Assembly: GCA_964563105.1 (NCBI GenBank)
Contig: CAZLXM010000001.1
Span: forward strand, 1-64,000
Length of the DNA: 64,000 bases
Source of the DNA: CAYVTV01 sp964563105
GTDB lineage: Bacteria; Bacteroidota; Bacteroidia; Bacteroidales; GCA-2748055
Direction of reading: 5' to 3'
Position 1 is the stretch's first letter. Each line of letters starts with the position of its first letter. Below the pieces are notes generated by a model. The model ran no database searches. It saw only the letters and a program-made list of their open reading frames with translations, and had not been told where the DNA came from. Below, one piece after another: positions 1-8,224 of this stretch. The position numbers and the translations under genes were made by a program.

Positions 1-2
1 CT

Positions 3-869
3 CCATTCGCAGTTCCATGTAATATTGATTTTGAGAAAATGGCTTCAGAAAATTATGAGCGATATCATTATGAACTTTTACCTCAAACTTATGAAAAATT
101 ATCTGCAATTGACCCGGGAGCATATTCCGGAACATGGGAGCTCTGGAATGAAGGAATTAACCGGGGGTTAATGTCACCTGAATTTCATGGCAGGGAGCAT
201 TTAAATTTAAAAGTATTTAAAAAAAAGTTAAAAGAAAAAGATCCTGAAATCCTTATTGCTTTAAAAAACAGATCATATACTAGTTTATCCGGCTCAGGTT
301 TTCCAACGATCAATTATACTGCTGCTTTCGATTTTTCTGATATAAATGAAAATTATGAATTCAAATCAATAATCAAAGATGGTTTAAATGTTTTTGAAAA
401 GGTCTTTGACAAACCTTCCTTTCATTTTAATCCTCCGGGAGGAAGAGAAAGCAGGCTCATTCATGATTTTTTGCATCAAAGTGGTGTTGTTTTCATTGAT
501 ACTCCTCTGATTAAAAAAGAACATACAGGAAATGGCAGTTATAAAACTTTTTTTAATTATACCGGGAAAAAAAATAAACATAATATGACCTATGTTGTTA
601 GAAATGTTGTTTTCGAACCAACAATAAAAAGAGGTATTGACTGGGTTGATTATACATTACAACAGATTGAAGCTGCCTTCAGGTGGCATCGCATAGCTTT
701 TATAAGTTCACACAGAGTTAACTTTTGTGGACATATTTGCAAAGAAAACAGATCTTTCGGTATTAATGCCTTAAAGTTATTATTAAATAAAATTTGCAAA
801 AAATGGCCTGATGTGGAATTTATGAGTTCTATTGAGGCCCTTGAATATTTAAAGAGTTCTAATAATTAG
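3..869 (+). CDS. Polysaccharide deacetylase-like protein, 5'-truncated
   Basis: The reading frame is open to the window edge: codons from base 3 upstream of the ATG at 39 contain no stop, so the true start lies outside the window and the ATG at 39 is probably internal. The visible 289 residues carry a His-Gly-Arg-Glu-His motif, a Pro-Pro-Gly-Gly-Arg-Glu-Ser segment and a Ser-Ser-His-Arg-Val-Asn-Phe segment near the C terminus. This pattern recalls divergent NodB-type polysaccharide (de)acetylase-like proteins in Bacteroidota capsule loci. A role in removing acetyl groups from a surface glycan is inferred. The next gene starts 2 bases after the stop, so the two are probably translated from one message. 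I cannot confirm catalytic competence because the N-terminal metal-binding motif is missing from the window. Confidence 0.6.
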   Translation, partial: PFAVPCNIDFEKMASENYERYHYELLPQTYEKLSAIDPGAYSGTWELWNEGINRGLMSPEFHGREHLNLKVFKKKLKEKDPEILIALKNRSYTSLSGSGFPTINYTAAFDFSDINENYEFKSIIKDGLNVFEKVFDKPSFHFNPPGGRESRLIHDFLHQSGVVFIDTPLIKKEHTGNGSYKTFFNYTGKKNKHNMTYVVRNVVFEPTIKRGIDWVDYTLQQIEAAFRWHRIAFISSHRVNFCGHICKENRSFGINALKLLLNKICKKWPDVEFMSSIEALEYLKSSNN

Positions 870-871
870 AA

Positions 872-2017
872 ATGAAAAGAATAGTATTTATTAACCAGGC
901 AACAGGTTATCTTACTATTGATATCATTAATGAGTTTGCCGGAGAATATGATGAGATTGCCCTGATAACGGGAAGTATCAGAATACAGGATATTCATCTT
1001 GATCCTAAGGTTAAGATTTCATATATAGTTAAATATAACAGAGGAGGGATATTAATAAAATTTATATCCTGGCTTATTGGTACTATACAGATTTTCTTTT
1101 TTCTTAAATTTCGTTATAATAAGTTTGAAAGATTTTATTTCACTATTCCACCTTTAGCATATTTACAGGCCTTTCATTTTAAATCACCATTTGCAATTGT
1201 TATTTATGACCTTTATCCTGATGTACTACGAATCCGGAAGTATAAGGGTTATGGATTTTTATATAAATGCTGGTCAGAAAAAAATAAAAAAATATTTTCA
1301 AATGCATATAAAATCTTTACTCTTAGTAATGAGATGAAAATGAAAATACAGGAGTATGCAAAAGATGCAGATGTACATGTTATTGCTAATTGGACTGCCT
1401 TTTATGGCCTTAAGCGTATACCAAAGTCTGAAAACAAATTGGTAAACCAAAATGGTTATAAAAACAAATTTATAATTCAATATTCAGGTAATATAGGGTT
1501 TACCCATAATGTTGAGGTTCTTGTTGATATTGCTGAGGAGATGGAATCAGAAAAAGATTTGCTGTTTTTAATTATTGGAAGAGGGAGGAAAGTTGAAGAT
1601 ATTAAGAAAATGATCACTAAAAAAGGTTTGGAAAATTGTAAAATATTACCTTTCAGAAAAGATGAAGATTTATTTGATTCCCTCTGTGCTGCGGATATTG
1701 CTGTGGTTATTTTAGATGATAAAACTCCGGATGTTAGTGTGCCTAGTAAAATATATAACTTAATGGCGGCAGGAACTCCGCTTATGGTCATAGCAGATAA
1801 AAATTCCGGACTTGCTTCTATAATATTTAAATATCAAAATGGTAAAGTCTTTGAAAAATCTGATTTGAAGGGAATGAGTGAATTTATTAATGAATTAAAA
1901 AATAATCCGGTAATTTGGGAAGAAATTTCGAAAAATTCTTTAGAAGCCGCCAAATATTTTACCAGATTAAATGCAAAGGAATATCTTAAAATATATAATA
2001 AAAATCTGGTAATATAA
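872..2017 (+). CDS. Glycosyltransferase family 4 (GT-B), cytoplasmic
   Basis: This 381-residue protein has the two-domain layout of GT4 glycosyltransferases. An Asp-Leu-Tyr-Pro-Asp motif lies around residue 115, typical of WbuB-like enzymes. A nucleotide-sugar-binding C-terminal half contains a GRGRK segment and a Val-Pro-Ser-Lys-Ile-Tyr-Asn-Leu-Met-Ala-Ala-Gly-Thr-Pro donor-site motif around residue 290. It would transfer a sugar from a nucleotide donor to the growing lipid-linked repeat unit at the cytoplasmic face of the inner membrane. It sits 2 bases after the deacetylase-like gene and 7 bases before the ATP-grasp gene, so these are co-transcribed. Donor and acceptor cannot be told from sequence; by context UDP-L-FucNAc is one possible donor. 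Confidence 0.85.
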   Translation: MKRIVFINQATGYLTIDIINEFAGEYDEIALITGSIRIQDIHLDPKVKISYIVKYNRGGILIKFISWLIGTIQIFFFLKFRYNKFERFYFTIPPLAYLQAFHFKSPFAIVIYDLYPDVLRIRKYKGYGFLYKCWSEKNKKIFSNAYKIFTLSNEMKMKIQEYAKDADVHVIANWTAFYGLKRIPKSENKLVNQNGYKNKFIIQYSGNIGFTHNVEVLVDIAEEMESEKDLLFLIIGRGRKVEDIKKMITKKGLENCKILPFRKDEDLFDSLCAADIAVVILDDKTPDVSVPSKIYNLMAAGTPLMVIADKNSGLASIIFKYQNGKVFEKSDLKGMSEFINELKNNPVIWEEISKNSLEAAKYFTRLNAKEYLKIYNKNLVI

Positions 2018-2024
2018 AATATCC

Positions 2025-3032
2025 ATGAAATTTTTTCGCCGCTTTTTATATCTTATTTATTATCTTAAAGAGTCATCATTTAATCAATTAAAAAAGTTCC
2101 TTGATTTTACTTCAAAAATAACTGTGAAATCAAGGGCTTTGATAATGATGGATGTATTATATTCTGTTTTTAAATACAATGTATCTCTTAATGACTATTT
2201 CTATTTTAACTTTTTTCAACTCTCTGCAGATGAACGTAAATTATGGGCAGGCACCGGCTTTATGTATGAGTATCAGTTAAAAATGAACCCTAAAGGAGCC
2301 AGGGATATTCTTTCTGATAAGATAAAATTCCACAAACATTATCAGACTTTTATTAAAAGAAAACACTTAGATTTACAAAACATAAATATAAATCCGGATA
2401 TTTTAAATCAGTTTTTATCTGCCAAATCCGGAAAAATAGTATTAAAAGGCTCGAAAGGACAGATCGGAGCAGAAGTTAAGATTATAAATTGCGCTGAACA
2501 TACCGCTGAAAGTTTATTACAGTTTATGCATATAAACAAACTTGATCTTATTGAAGATTATATCGTCCAACATCCTGACCTCATGGAATTATCACCCTCA
2601 GGCCTAAATACTGTACGAATTTTCACCCAGTTAAATAAAGAGAAAGTTGATGTTCTTGGAGTAAGGCTGAGGATATCAGTCAACTCACAGGTAGATAACA
2701 TGGCAGCAGGTAACCTGGCAGCACCTGTTGATCCTGAGTCCGGTATAGTTAACGGCCCGGGGGTTTATAGTGATATTACCAAAAGTGATCAAACGGTCCA
2801 TCCTGTTAGCAGGATGCCTATCAAAGGTTTCAAAATACCTTTTTGGAAAGAAACTCTTCAAATGGCTGTGGATGCTGCATTGTTCGATACAAGCAATCGC
2901 AGTATAGGCTGGGATATTGCTATTACACCCGAAGGCCCTGAACTTATAGAAGGAAATCATAACTGGTGCAAATTATTATGGCAACTTCCGGTAAAAAAAG
3001 GATTAAAACATGAATTAATTAAATATTTATAA
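2025..3032 (+). CDS. Sugar-transfer-associated ATP-grasp protein
   Basis: The 335 residues match the sugar-transfer-associated ATP-grasp family. There is a Lys-Gly-Ser-Lys-Gly-Gln-Ile-Gly stretch near residue 142, an Asn-Thr-Val-Arg-Ile motif near 200, and a C-terminal Trp-Asp-Ile-Ala-...-Glu-Gly-Asn-His-Asn-Trp motif that supplies the metal-binding acidic and Asn residues of ATP-grasp folds. The family is found in polysaccharide loci. The usual ATP-grasp chemistry is carboxylate activation as an acyl phosphate followed by amide or ester bond formation, so attachment of a small acid to a sugar is inferred, not shown. The stop codon overlaps the next ATG by one base (TAATG at 3030-3034), indicating translational coupling with the GNAT gene. 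Confidence 0.75.
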   Translation: MKFFRRFLYLIYYLKESSFNQLKKFLDFTSKITVKSRALIMMDVLYSVFKYNVSLNDYFYFNFFQLSADERKLWAGTGFMYEYQLKMNPKGARDILSDKIKFHKHYQTFIKRKHLDLQNININPDILNQFLSAKSGKIVLKGSKGQIGAEVKIINCAEHTAESLLQFMHINKLDLIEDYIVQHPDLMELSPSGLNTVRIFTQLNKEKVDVLGVRLRISVNSQVDNMAAGNLAAPVDPESGIVNGPGVYSDITKSDQTVHPVSRMPIKGFKIPFWKETLQMAVDAALFDTSNRSIGWDIAITPEGPELIEGNHNWCKLLWQLPVKKGLKHELIKYL

Positions 3033-3622
3033 TGGAAAAAATCCTGATCTTTATTAAACATCATTTCAAATTTATCTGGAAAATAATTGAATGGCTAAAT
3101 ACCTTAGTGTTTTCTGTTTTTTATAAATCAGAATTGGCAAATAAACTGCCTTATATATTTGAAGAATTCTCATCACCTCCATTTATTTATAGACGCTTGC
3201 AAAACTCGGATGCAGAGTCACTTTATAATTTGATTAATTCACAGGGGCCTTCTGACTTGAACTATTTTAATCCACATAGTTTTGACTTAGGTTCAATTAA
3301 AAAACAATTAAGAATTTCATCTTTTCTTATGATGGGGACTTTTGACGATGAAAGATTAATAGGATATTTCTTTCTTCGTTTTTTTGCAAATAAAAAATGT
3401 TTTGTGGGCCGGCTTATTGACAAAGAATACAGAGGTAAAGGGATCGGCCTGATCATGAATAATATAATGTATGAAACTGCATGGCAGATGAGGTTTCGCT
3501 GTCTTTCCACTATTTCACGTAATAATACCGCAGTTATGAAAGCTCATGCTAAAAATTCCGCCATGAAAGTTATAAAAGAATTACAAAATGATTATTTACT
3601 TGTTGAGTTTATCAGGAGCTAA
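3032..3622 (+). CDS. GNAT-family N-acetyltransferase
   Basis: This 196-residue protein has a hydrophobic, basic N-terminal extension of about 45 residues, then a GNAT fold. The acetyl-CoA-binding motif A is seen as Asp-Lys-Glu-Tyr-Arg-Gly-Lys-Gly-Ile-Gly around residue 131, followed by the helix that carries Asn and Glu residues. GNAT enzymes acetylate amino groups. It lies just upstream of the phosphoglycosyl transferase, aminotransferase and 4,6-dehydratase genes, so it could acetylate a UDP-4-amino-4,6-dideoxy sugar (as PseH or WecD do) in place of the beta-helical PglD type, which is not seen here. That assignment is inference. It is coupled to the ATP-grasp gene by a 1-base overlap and could also work with that protein. 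Confidence 0.75.
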   Translation: MEKILIFIKHHFKFIWKIIEWLNTLVFSVFYKSELANKLPYIFEEFSSPPFIYRRLQNSDAESLYNLINSQGPSDLNYFNPHSFDLGSIKKQLRISSFLMMGTFDDERLIGYFFLRFFANKKCFVGRLIDKEYRGKGIGLIMNNIMYETAWQMRFRCLSTISRNNTAVMKAHAKNSAMKVIKELQNDYLLVEFIRS

Positions 3623-3702
3623 TTTGGCTTTAAATTCTTAATTTTTCAGTACCGGATCAACCAGGTAAACTAAAGAAATAAATAAAATTTTAGTTGTAAA
3701 TA

Positions 3703-4281
3703 ATGATAAAAAGGCTGTTTGATATTGTTGCCTCATTTTTTGGATTGATTATACTTAGTCCTGTTTTATTGATAATTTCCTTAATTATCCTCTTTCGAAT
3801 GGGCAAACCGGTTTTATTTCTTCAAAAAAGAACAGGACGATATGCTAAGCCTTTTACTATTTATAAATTCAGGACAATGACACTTAGTCACAATGGAAGC
3901 ACTGTATCAGTTAAGGGAGAAAGCCGTATTACCCCTCTGGGTGCAGTATTACGAAAGTACAAGCTCGACGAATTACCTGAACTTTGGAATGTTCTCATTG
4001 GAGATATGAGTTTTGTTGGCCCGCGTCCGGATATGCCTAAATATTATGAGGGCCTCACAGAAGAAGAAAAGGAAATACTTAATTTAAGGCCGGGATTAAC
4101 AGGCCCCGCAACCTTAAAATATGCCAAAGAGGAAGAATTACTGGCCATGGTGGACAATCCGGAAAAATATAATGCAGAGGTGATATGGCCGGATAAAGTC
4201 AGGATCAACCTTGACTATTACAGGAACAGAACCTTCTGGTTGGATATCATAATTATTTTAAAAACTATTTTCAGAAAATAG
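3703..4281 (+). CDS. Initiating sugar-phosphate transferase (small monotopic PGT, PglC-like)
   Basis: At 192 residues this is the minimal catalytic form of the bacterial sugar transferase family. It has an N-terminal re-entrant membrane helix (about residues 1-30), the Tyr-Lys-Phe-Arg-Thr-Met motif near 54, the catalytic Asp89-Glu90 pair in Leu-Asp-Glu-Leu-Pro-Glu, and Gly-Pro-Arg-Pro-Asp near 106-110. It transfers a sugar-1-phosphate from a UDP-sugar to undecaprenyl phosphate, beginning repeat-unit synthesis at the inner membrane. The short form resembles PglC, which uses UDP-diNAc-bacillosamine. The DegT aminotransferase and PglF-like dehydratase that follow fit a 4-amino-6-deoxy first sugar. 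The 80-base gap upstream may hold a separate promoter, but I saw no clear consensus. Confidence 0.9.
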   Translation: MIKRLFDIVASFFGLIILSPVLLIISLIILFRMGKPVLFLQKRTGRYAKPFTIYKFRTMTLSHNGSTVSVKGESRITPLGAVLRKYKLDELPELWNVLIGDMSFVGPRPDMPKYYEGLTEEEKEILNLRPGLTGPATLKYAKEEELLAMVDNPEKYNAEVIWPDKVRINLDYYRNRTFWLDIIIILKTIFRK

Positions 4282-4324
4282 CTTTTTAGTATTATCTTAT
4301 TCGAGATAATCTATAATTTTAAAT

Positions 4325-4966
4325 ATGAAATTTTATCGATATCCTGTACTTATAATTCTGGTTTTCTGTTTAATTTGTATTGTTTTATTTCCTAATTTAG
4401 GAAAATGGCTGATTAAAAAGGATCAGCTAATGTACGCTGATGCAATTGTGGTGCTGATAGGATCTGTACCGGACAGGGCTCTTGAAACAGCCGATCTTTA
4501 TAATCAGGGTTTCACCCGAAAGATAATGATGGTAAAATCAAATGCCCCGTTATTTAAACAGCTTGAGCAAAGAGGAGTATCGTTAGAGACTAATACAGAG
4601 CAGACTTTCTCCGCTATTACCGGACTTGGCGTTCCGAAAGACAGCATATTAATCCTTGCGGGTGATGCTTCCGATACCGGAGATGAAGCAGTTATTATCA
4701 GAGAATATATTAGAGATTTTCCCCTTATGGACACACTACTAATAGTCACTTCCGCTTCACATACTCGTCGGGCGTATATGATATTCAAACAGGCTTTTAA
4801 AAAATATCCTGAAAATATAAAGTTCTGTGTTGTACCGAGTAAATATTCACGCTTCCAACCTGAAAAATGGTGGACACGAAAGAGCGATGTTCAAATTGTT
4901 TTGCTGGAATATATGAAATTTGTAAATTTCATTTTATTTGAAAAAAAGAAAATAAAAAATAGATAA
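4325..4966 (+). CDS. DUF218/YdcF-SanA-ElyC family membrane-anchored protein
   Basis: The 213 residues start with a signal-anchor helix (about residues 5-27) and continue with a DUF218 domain. Recognisable parts are Ala-Asp-Ala-Ile-Val-Val-Leu-Ile-Gly-Ser near 40, an Ala...Tyr-Xaa-Xaa-Gly pattern near 60, Thr-Gly-Asp-Glu-Ala near 120 and the Thr-Ser-Ala-Ser-His-Thr-Arg-Arg-Ala motif near 140. Proteins of this family (SanA, ElyC, YdcF) act in envelope integrity and in handling undecaprenyl-linked precursors, though their chemistry is poorly defined. Its position between the phosphoglycosyl transferase and the aminotransferase suggests a part in lipid-linked glycan metabolism on the periplasmic side. 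That role is inferred from context. Confidence 0.75.
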   Translation: MKFYRYPVLIILVFCLICIVLFPNLGKWLIKKDQLMYADAIVVLIGSVPDRALETADLYNQGFTRKIMMVKSNAPLFKQLEQRGVSLETNTEQTFSAITGLGVPKDSILILAGDASDTGDEAVIIREYIRDFPLMDTLLIVTSASHTRRAYMIFKQAFKKYPENIKFCVVPSKYSRFQPEKWWTRKSDVQIVLLEYMKFVNFILFEKKKIKNR

Positions 4967-5015
4967 CTATCCTTTTCATTGAAATCATAATAAAAATCAT
5001 TATAATTTAAATTCT

Positions 5016-6161
5016 ATGTCAGTTAAAGATCGTATTTTTCTTTCAAGTCCTCATATGTCAGGATCAGAAATGACGTATATTAATGAAGCATTCGAACAAA
5101 ACTGGATATCTCCCCTGGGTCCTAATGTTGACTCTTTTGAGGTTGAATTGGGGAAAAAATTAGGATCAAAATATGTTGCTGCACTTGCTTCCGGTACTTC
5201 AGCAATTCATCTTGCACTAATTTTACTTGATATAAAATCTGGTGATAAAGTTATTGCTTCAACTTGTACTTTTTCTGCAACGGTAAATCCTGTTGCCTAT
5301 CAGGGTGCTGTTCCGGTCCTGATTGACAGTGAGATTAATACATGGAATATGGATCCTGAATTATTGGAAAAAGCAATAATTGATCTCCTGGCCAAAGGGC
5401 CTCGTCATCATCCCCGTGCAATTATTGTAGTACATCTGTATGGCATGCCTGCACAATTGGATAAAATTATGTCAATAGCCGGAAAATATAATATCCCTGT
5501 TATAGAAGATACAGCGGAAGCTTTGGGTTCAAGATATAAAAATCAAAGTACGGGAACTTTCGGTAAGTTCGGGATATTATCATTTAATGGAAATAAGATC
5601 ATAACAACAAGCGGGGGAGGTGCATTATTATCTGATGACGAGGCGCTTATAAAGCGTGCACGTTTTCTTGCTACTCAGGCGCGTGACCCTGCACCACATT
5701 ATCAGCATAGTGTTATTGGATATAACTACCGTATGAGTAATATTTGTGCAGGAATAGGCAGAGGACAGCTTGAAGCACTGGATGAGAGGGTTAAACAGCG
5801 TCGAAGGGTGAATAAATGGTATCGTACATTACTTGAAGGATTGCCGGGAGTAAGTTTTCAGAATGAACCATCATCAGATTATTTTTCCAACTACTGGTTA
5901 AGCTGTATTGTAATTGATCCTGAAAAAACGAATACAAACAGGGAAAAATTACGACTTGCACTTGAAGCGGAAAATATCGAGGCCAGGCCTTTATGGAAAC
6001 CAATGCATTTACAACCTGTATTTTCCCGGGCACCGGCATATATAAACGGAACTTCTGAATATCTTTTTGACAACGGAATTTGTCTTCCTTCAGGATCAAA
6101 CCTTAAGGACACGGAATTAGAAAGAATTGCTGAAATACTCAAAAAGGAATTTAAATTTTAA
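5016..6161 (+). CDS. DegT/DnrJ/EryC1/StrS-family PLP-dependent nucleotide-sugar aminotransferase
   Basis: This 381-residue fold-type I enzyme has Ala-Ser-Gly-Thr-Ser-Ala-Ile-His-Leu near residue 60, Glu-Asp-Thr-Ala-Glu-Ala near 165 (the Asp that pairs with the PLP ring nitrogen), and the PLP-binding Lys near residue 194 in Phe-Asn-Gly-Asn-Lys-Ile-Ile-Thr-Thr-Ser-Gly-Gly-Gly. It would add an amino group from glutamate to a 4-keto-6-deoxy nucleotide sugar, the step after the PglF-like dehydratase encoded 29 bases downstream. By context it is a PglE-type enzyme making UDP-4-amino-4,6-dideoxy-GlcNAc. The exact C4 stereochemistry cannot be read from the sequence. Length and motifs are intact. Confidence 0.88.
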   Translation: MSVKDRIFLSSPHMSGSEMTYINEAFEQNWISPLGPNVDSFEVELGKKLGSKYVAALASGTSAIHLALILLDIKSGDKVIASTCTFSATVNPVAYQGAVPVLIDSEINTWNMDPELLEKAIIDLLAKGPRHHPRAIIVVHLYGMPAQLDKIMSIAGKYNIPVIEDTAEALGSRYKNQSTGTFGKFGILSFNGNKIITTSGGGALLSDDEALIKRARFLATQARDPAPHYQHSVIGYNYRMSNICAGIGRGQLEALDERVKQRRRVNKWYRTLLEGLPGVSFQNEPSSDYFSNYWLSCIVIDPEKTNTNREKLRLALEAENIEARPLWKPMHLQPVFSRAPAYINGTSEYLFDNGICLPSGSNLKDTELERIAEILKKEFKF

Positions 6162-6190
6162 AATTGTTTAGTTTTATCATATTTTAATTT

Positions 6191-8089
6191 ATGTTAAATA
6201 AAAAAAACAATGACTGGCAATTGACCTTGCAACGGAAAGTATTGTTACTTTTTCGGAAATACTCTATACCACGGTGGTTCGTATTCACTTTTGATATACT
6301 CGCAGTTTCGGTAACCTTTTTGTTTGCCTATCTATTGAGATTTAATTTTACACCAAATGATTTTGTATTTTCTTTTGCCTTAAGTCATTCTTTAATTGCC
6401 TTGCTGATATATGGCCTCTTTTTTCTTATTTTTCGTTCTTATTCCGGACTGATAAGGCATACTACACTCACTGATATTTCTTTGGTTTTTGGTGCTACAA
6501 CAGCATCTGTTGTGACTTTACTTGCCTTTTCTTTAGGAAGCCGCCTCTTTCAAATTGAACATGATTTGATAATTCCGGTTTCCGTTATTTTAATACACTA
6601 TGGAATTATTACTATATTTTTATTTTCAATACGTCTTGGAATTAAATTGCTTTTTCGGATAGCAACAAGATCAGCCGGAAAATTACAAAATGTATTGATA
6701 TATGGAGCTGGCGAAATGGGCGTTATTATTAAACGCTTGATAATGAGTGATCCGAAACATGAATTGAATATTGTTGGTTTCCTGGATGACAACAGGCAGC
6801 TATATGGTAAAAAAATCAATGGTATTCCGGTTTTTAGTCGTTCTATATTAAATGATGAATTTATAAAAAAGAGAAAAATAAAAACCCTGATCATAGCTAT
6901 AGAAAATATTACTACGGATAAGAAAAAAGAGATAATCCATTTTGCCATAAATCTTGGATTAGCTGTTTTGAAAATACCTTCTGCAACTCTCTTAAGAAGT
7001 TTTAATATTGAGGCATTAAATTTAGAAAAAGTAAAAATAGAGGATCTTCTGGACCGGGGGCCTAACATTCTTGATTTAAAACGCATAGAGAAGGGGATCA
7101 GGAATAAAGCTGCCCTGATAACAGGTGCTGCAGGTTCAATTGGTTCAGAACTCGCCAGGCAAATTTTGAAATTTTACCCCTCTGAAATGATCCTTATAGA
7201 TCAGGCTGAAACACCATTGACACAATTAGAAAGTAATTTGAAAAATAAAGCTGGTAAAACAAACTTATTTTTTGAACTTGCTGACATTACAAACTATGAA
7301 AAAGCAGAAATTATTTTCCGGAAATACAAGCCTGATATAATATTTCATATAGCATCCTACAAACATATTCCTGTTTTGGAAATGCATCCTCATGAAGCAT
7401 TCAGGGTTAATGTCGGAGGCACTAAAATAATGGCAGAACTGTCTGTTTTATACAATGCTTCAGGCTTTGTTTTAATATCCTCTGATAAGTGTTTCCAGCC
7501 TAATGCTGTAATGAGCTTTTCGAAACGCTTAAGTGAAATGGTGGTTCAGGCCCTGGCAGGGCAGGGAAGGGGACAAACAAAATTTATTATAACCCGTTTT
7601 GGAAATGTATTGGGGTCCAGTGGTTCAGTTATTCCTTTGTTTACCGAACAGATAACTAAAGGCGGGCCACTCACAGTTACACATCCCGATATATCACGCT
7701 ATTTTATGACTATACCCGGTGCATGTGAACTGATCCTGGAAGCTGCCTTTATGGATAATAAGGGAGAAATATTTAACTTTGATATGGGAGAACCGGTTAA
7801 AATTGTGGATGTTGCCGATAAAATGATCAGGATATCCGGCCTGGAACCCGGGAAAGATATAGAAATAGTTTATACAGGACTTCGTCCCGGAGAAAAACTT
7901 CATGATGAAAATGCAGTTCAGGATTATTCTGTTCTTCCTACATCCAATCCCGGAATAACTATAATTGAAGGTAAAAAATATAACTATTCCAACATTCTGG
8001 AAAAAATTGATGAGATATGTAAAAAATTATATTCCATAAATAATGAGGAAATTATAAAAATAATGGAAGACATTGTGAATAAATCCTGA
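6191..8089 (+). CDS. PglF/CapD-like membrane UDP-GlcNAc 4,6-dehydratase
   Basis: The 632 residues show four N-terminal membrane helices (roughly 30-150), a first Rossmann-like domain starting with Ile-Tyr-Gly-Ala-Gly-Glu-Met-Gly near 175, and a C-terminal SDR domain with Gly-Ala-Ala-Gly-Ser-Ile-Gly near 311. The active-site motif near 430 reads Ser-Ser-Asp-Lys with a following Val-Met-...-Ser-Lys-Arg. The family usually has Ser-Thr-Asp-Lys, so the catalytic Thr is a Ser here. The family removes water from UDP-GlcNAc to give the 4-keto-6-deoxy sugar used by the preceding aminotransferase. Together with the phosphoglycosyl transferase, aminotransferase and GNAT genes it completes a bacillosamine-like route, which is an inference from gene order. 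Confidence 0.88.
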   Translation: MLNKKNNDWQLTLQRKVLLLFRKYSIPRWFVFTFDILAVSVTFLFAYLLRFNFTPNDFVFSFALSHSLIALLIYGLFFLIFRSYSGLIRHTTLTDISLVFGATTASVVTLLAFSLGSRLFQIEHDLIIPVSVILIHYGIITIFLFSIRLGIKLLFRIATRSAGKLQNVLIYGAGEMGVIIKRLIMSDPKHELNIVGFLDDNRQLYGKKINGIPVFSRSILNDEFIKKRKIKTLIIAIENITTDKKKEIIHFAINLGLAVLKIPSATLLRSFNIEALNLEKVKIEDLLDRGPNILDLKRIEKGIRNKAALITGAAGSIGSELARQILKFYPSEMILIDQAETPLTQLESNLKNKAGKTNLFFELADITNYEKAEIIFRKYKPDIIFHIASYKHIPVLEMHPHEAFRVNVGGTKIMAELSVLYNASGFVLISSDKCFQPNAVMSFSKRLSEMVVQALAGQGRGQTKFIITRFGNVLGSSGSVIPLFTEQITKGGPLTVTHPDISRYFMTIPGACELILEAAFMDNKGEIFNFDMGEPVKIVDVADKMIRISGLEPGKDIEIVYTGLRPGEKLHDENAVQDYSVLPTSNPGITIIEGKKYNYSNILEKIDEICKKLYSINNEEIIKIMEDIVNKS

Positions 8090-8224
8090 AAATATCTTTT
8101 TTTAACATCCGGGTGGAAATTAAAAAATAAAGCTGCAATTTTTGAATAAACTCTTTAAGTGCCGGCTGCGTATGAATTAGAATAAAAATAATAATATTAA
8201 TAATTAAAATAAATAATTGATAGT

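Noticed and set aside
6598..7086. A 162-codon - strand ORF inside the PglF-like gene
   Set aside because: It is antisense to a strongly conserved gene and has no recognisable domain.
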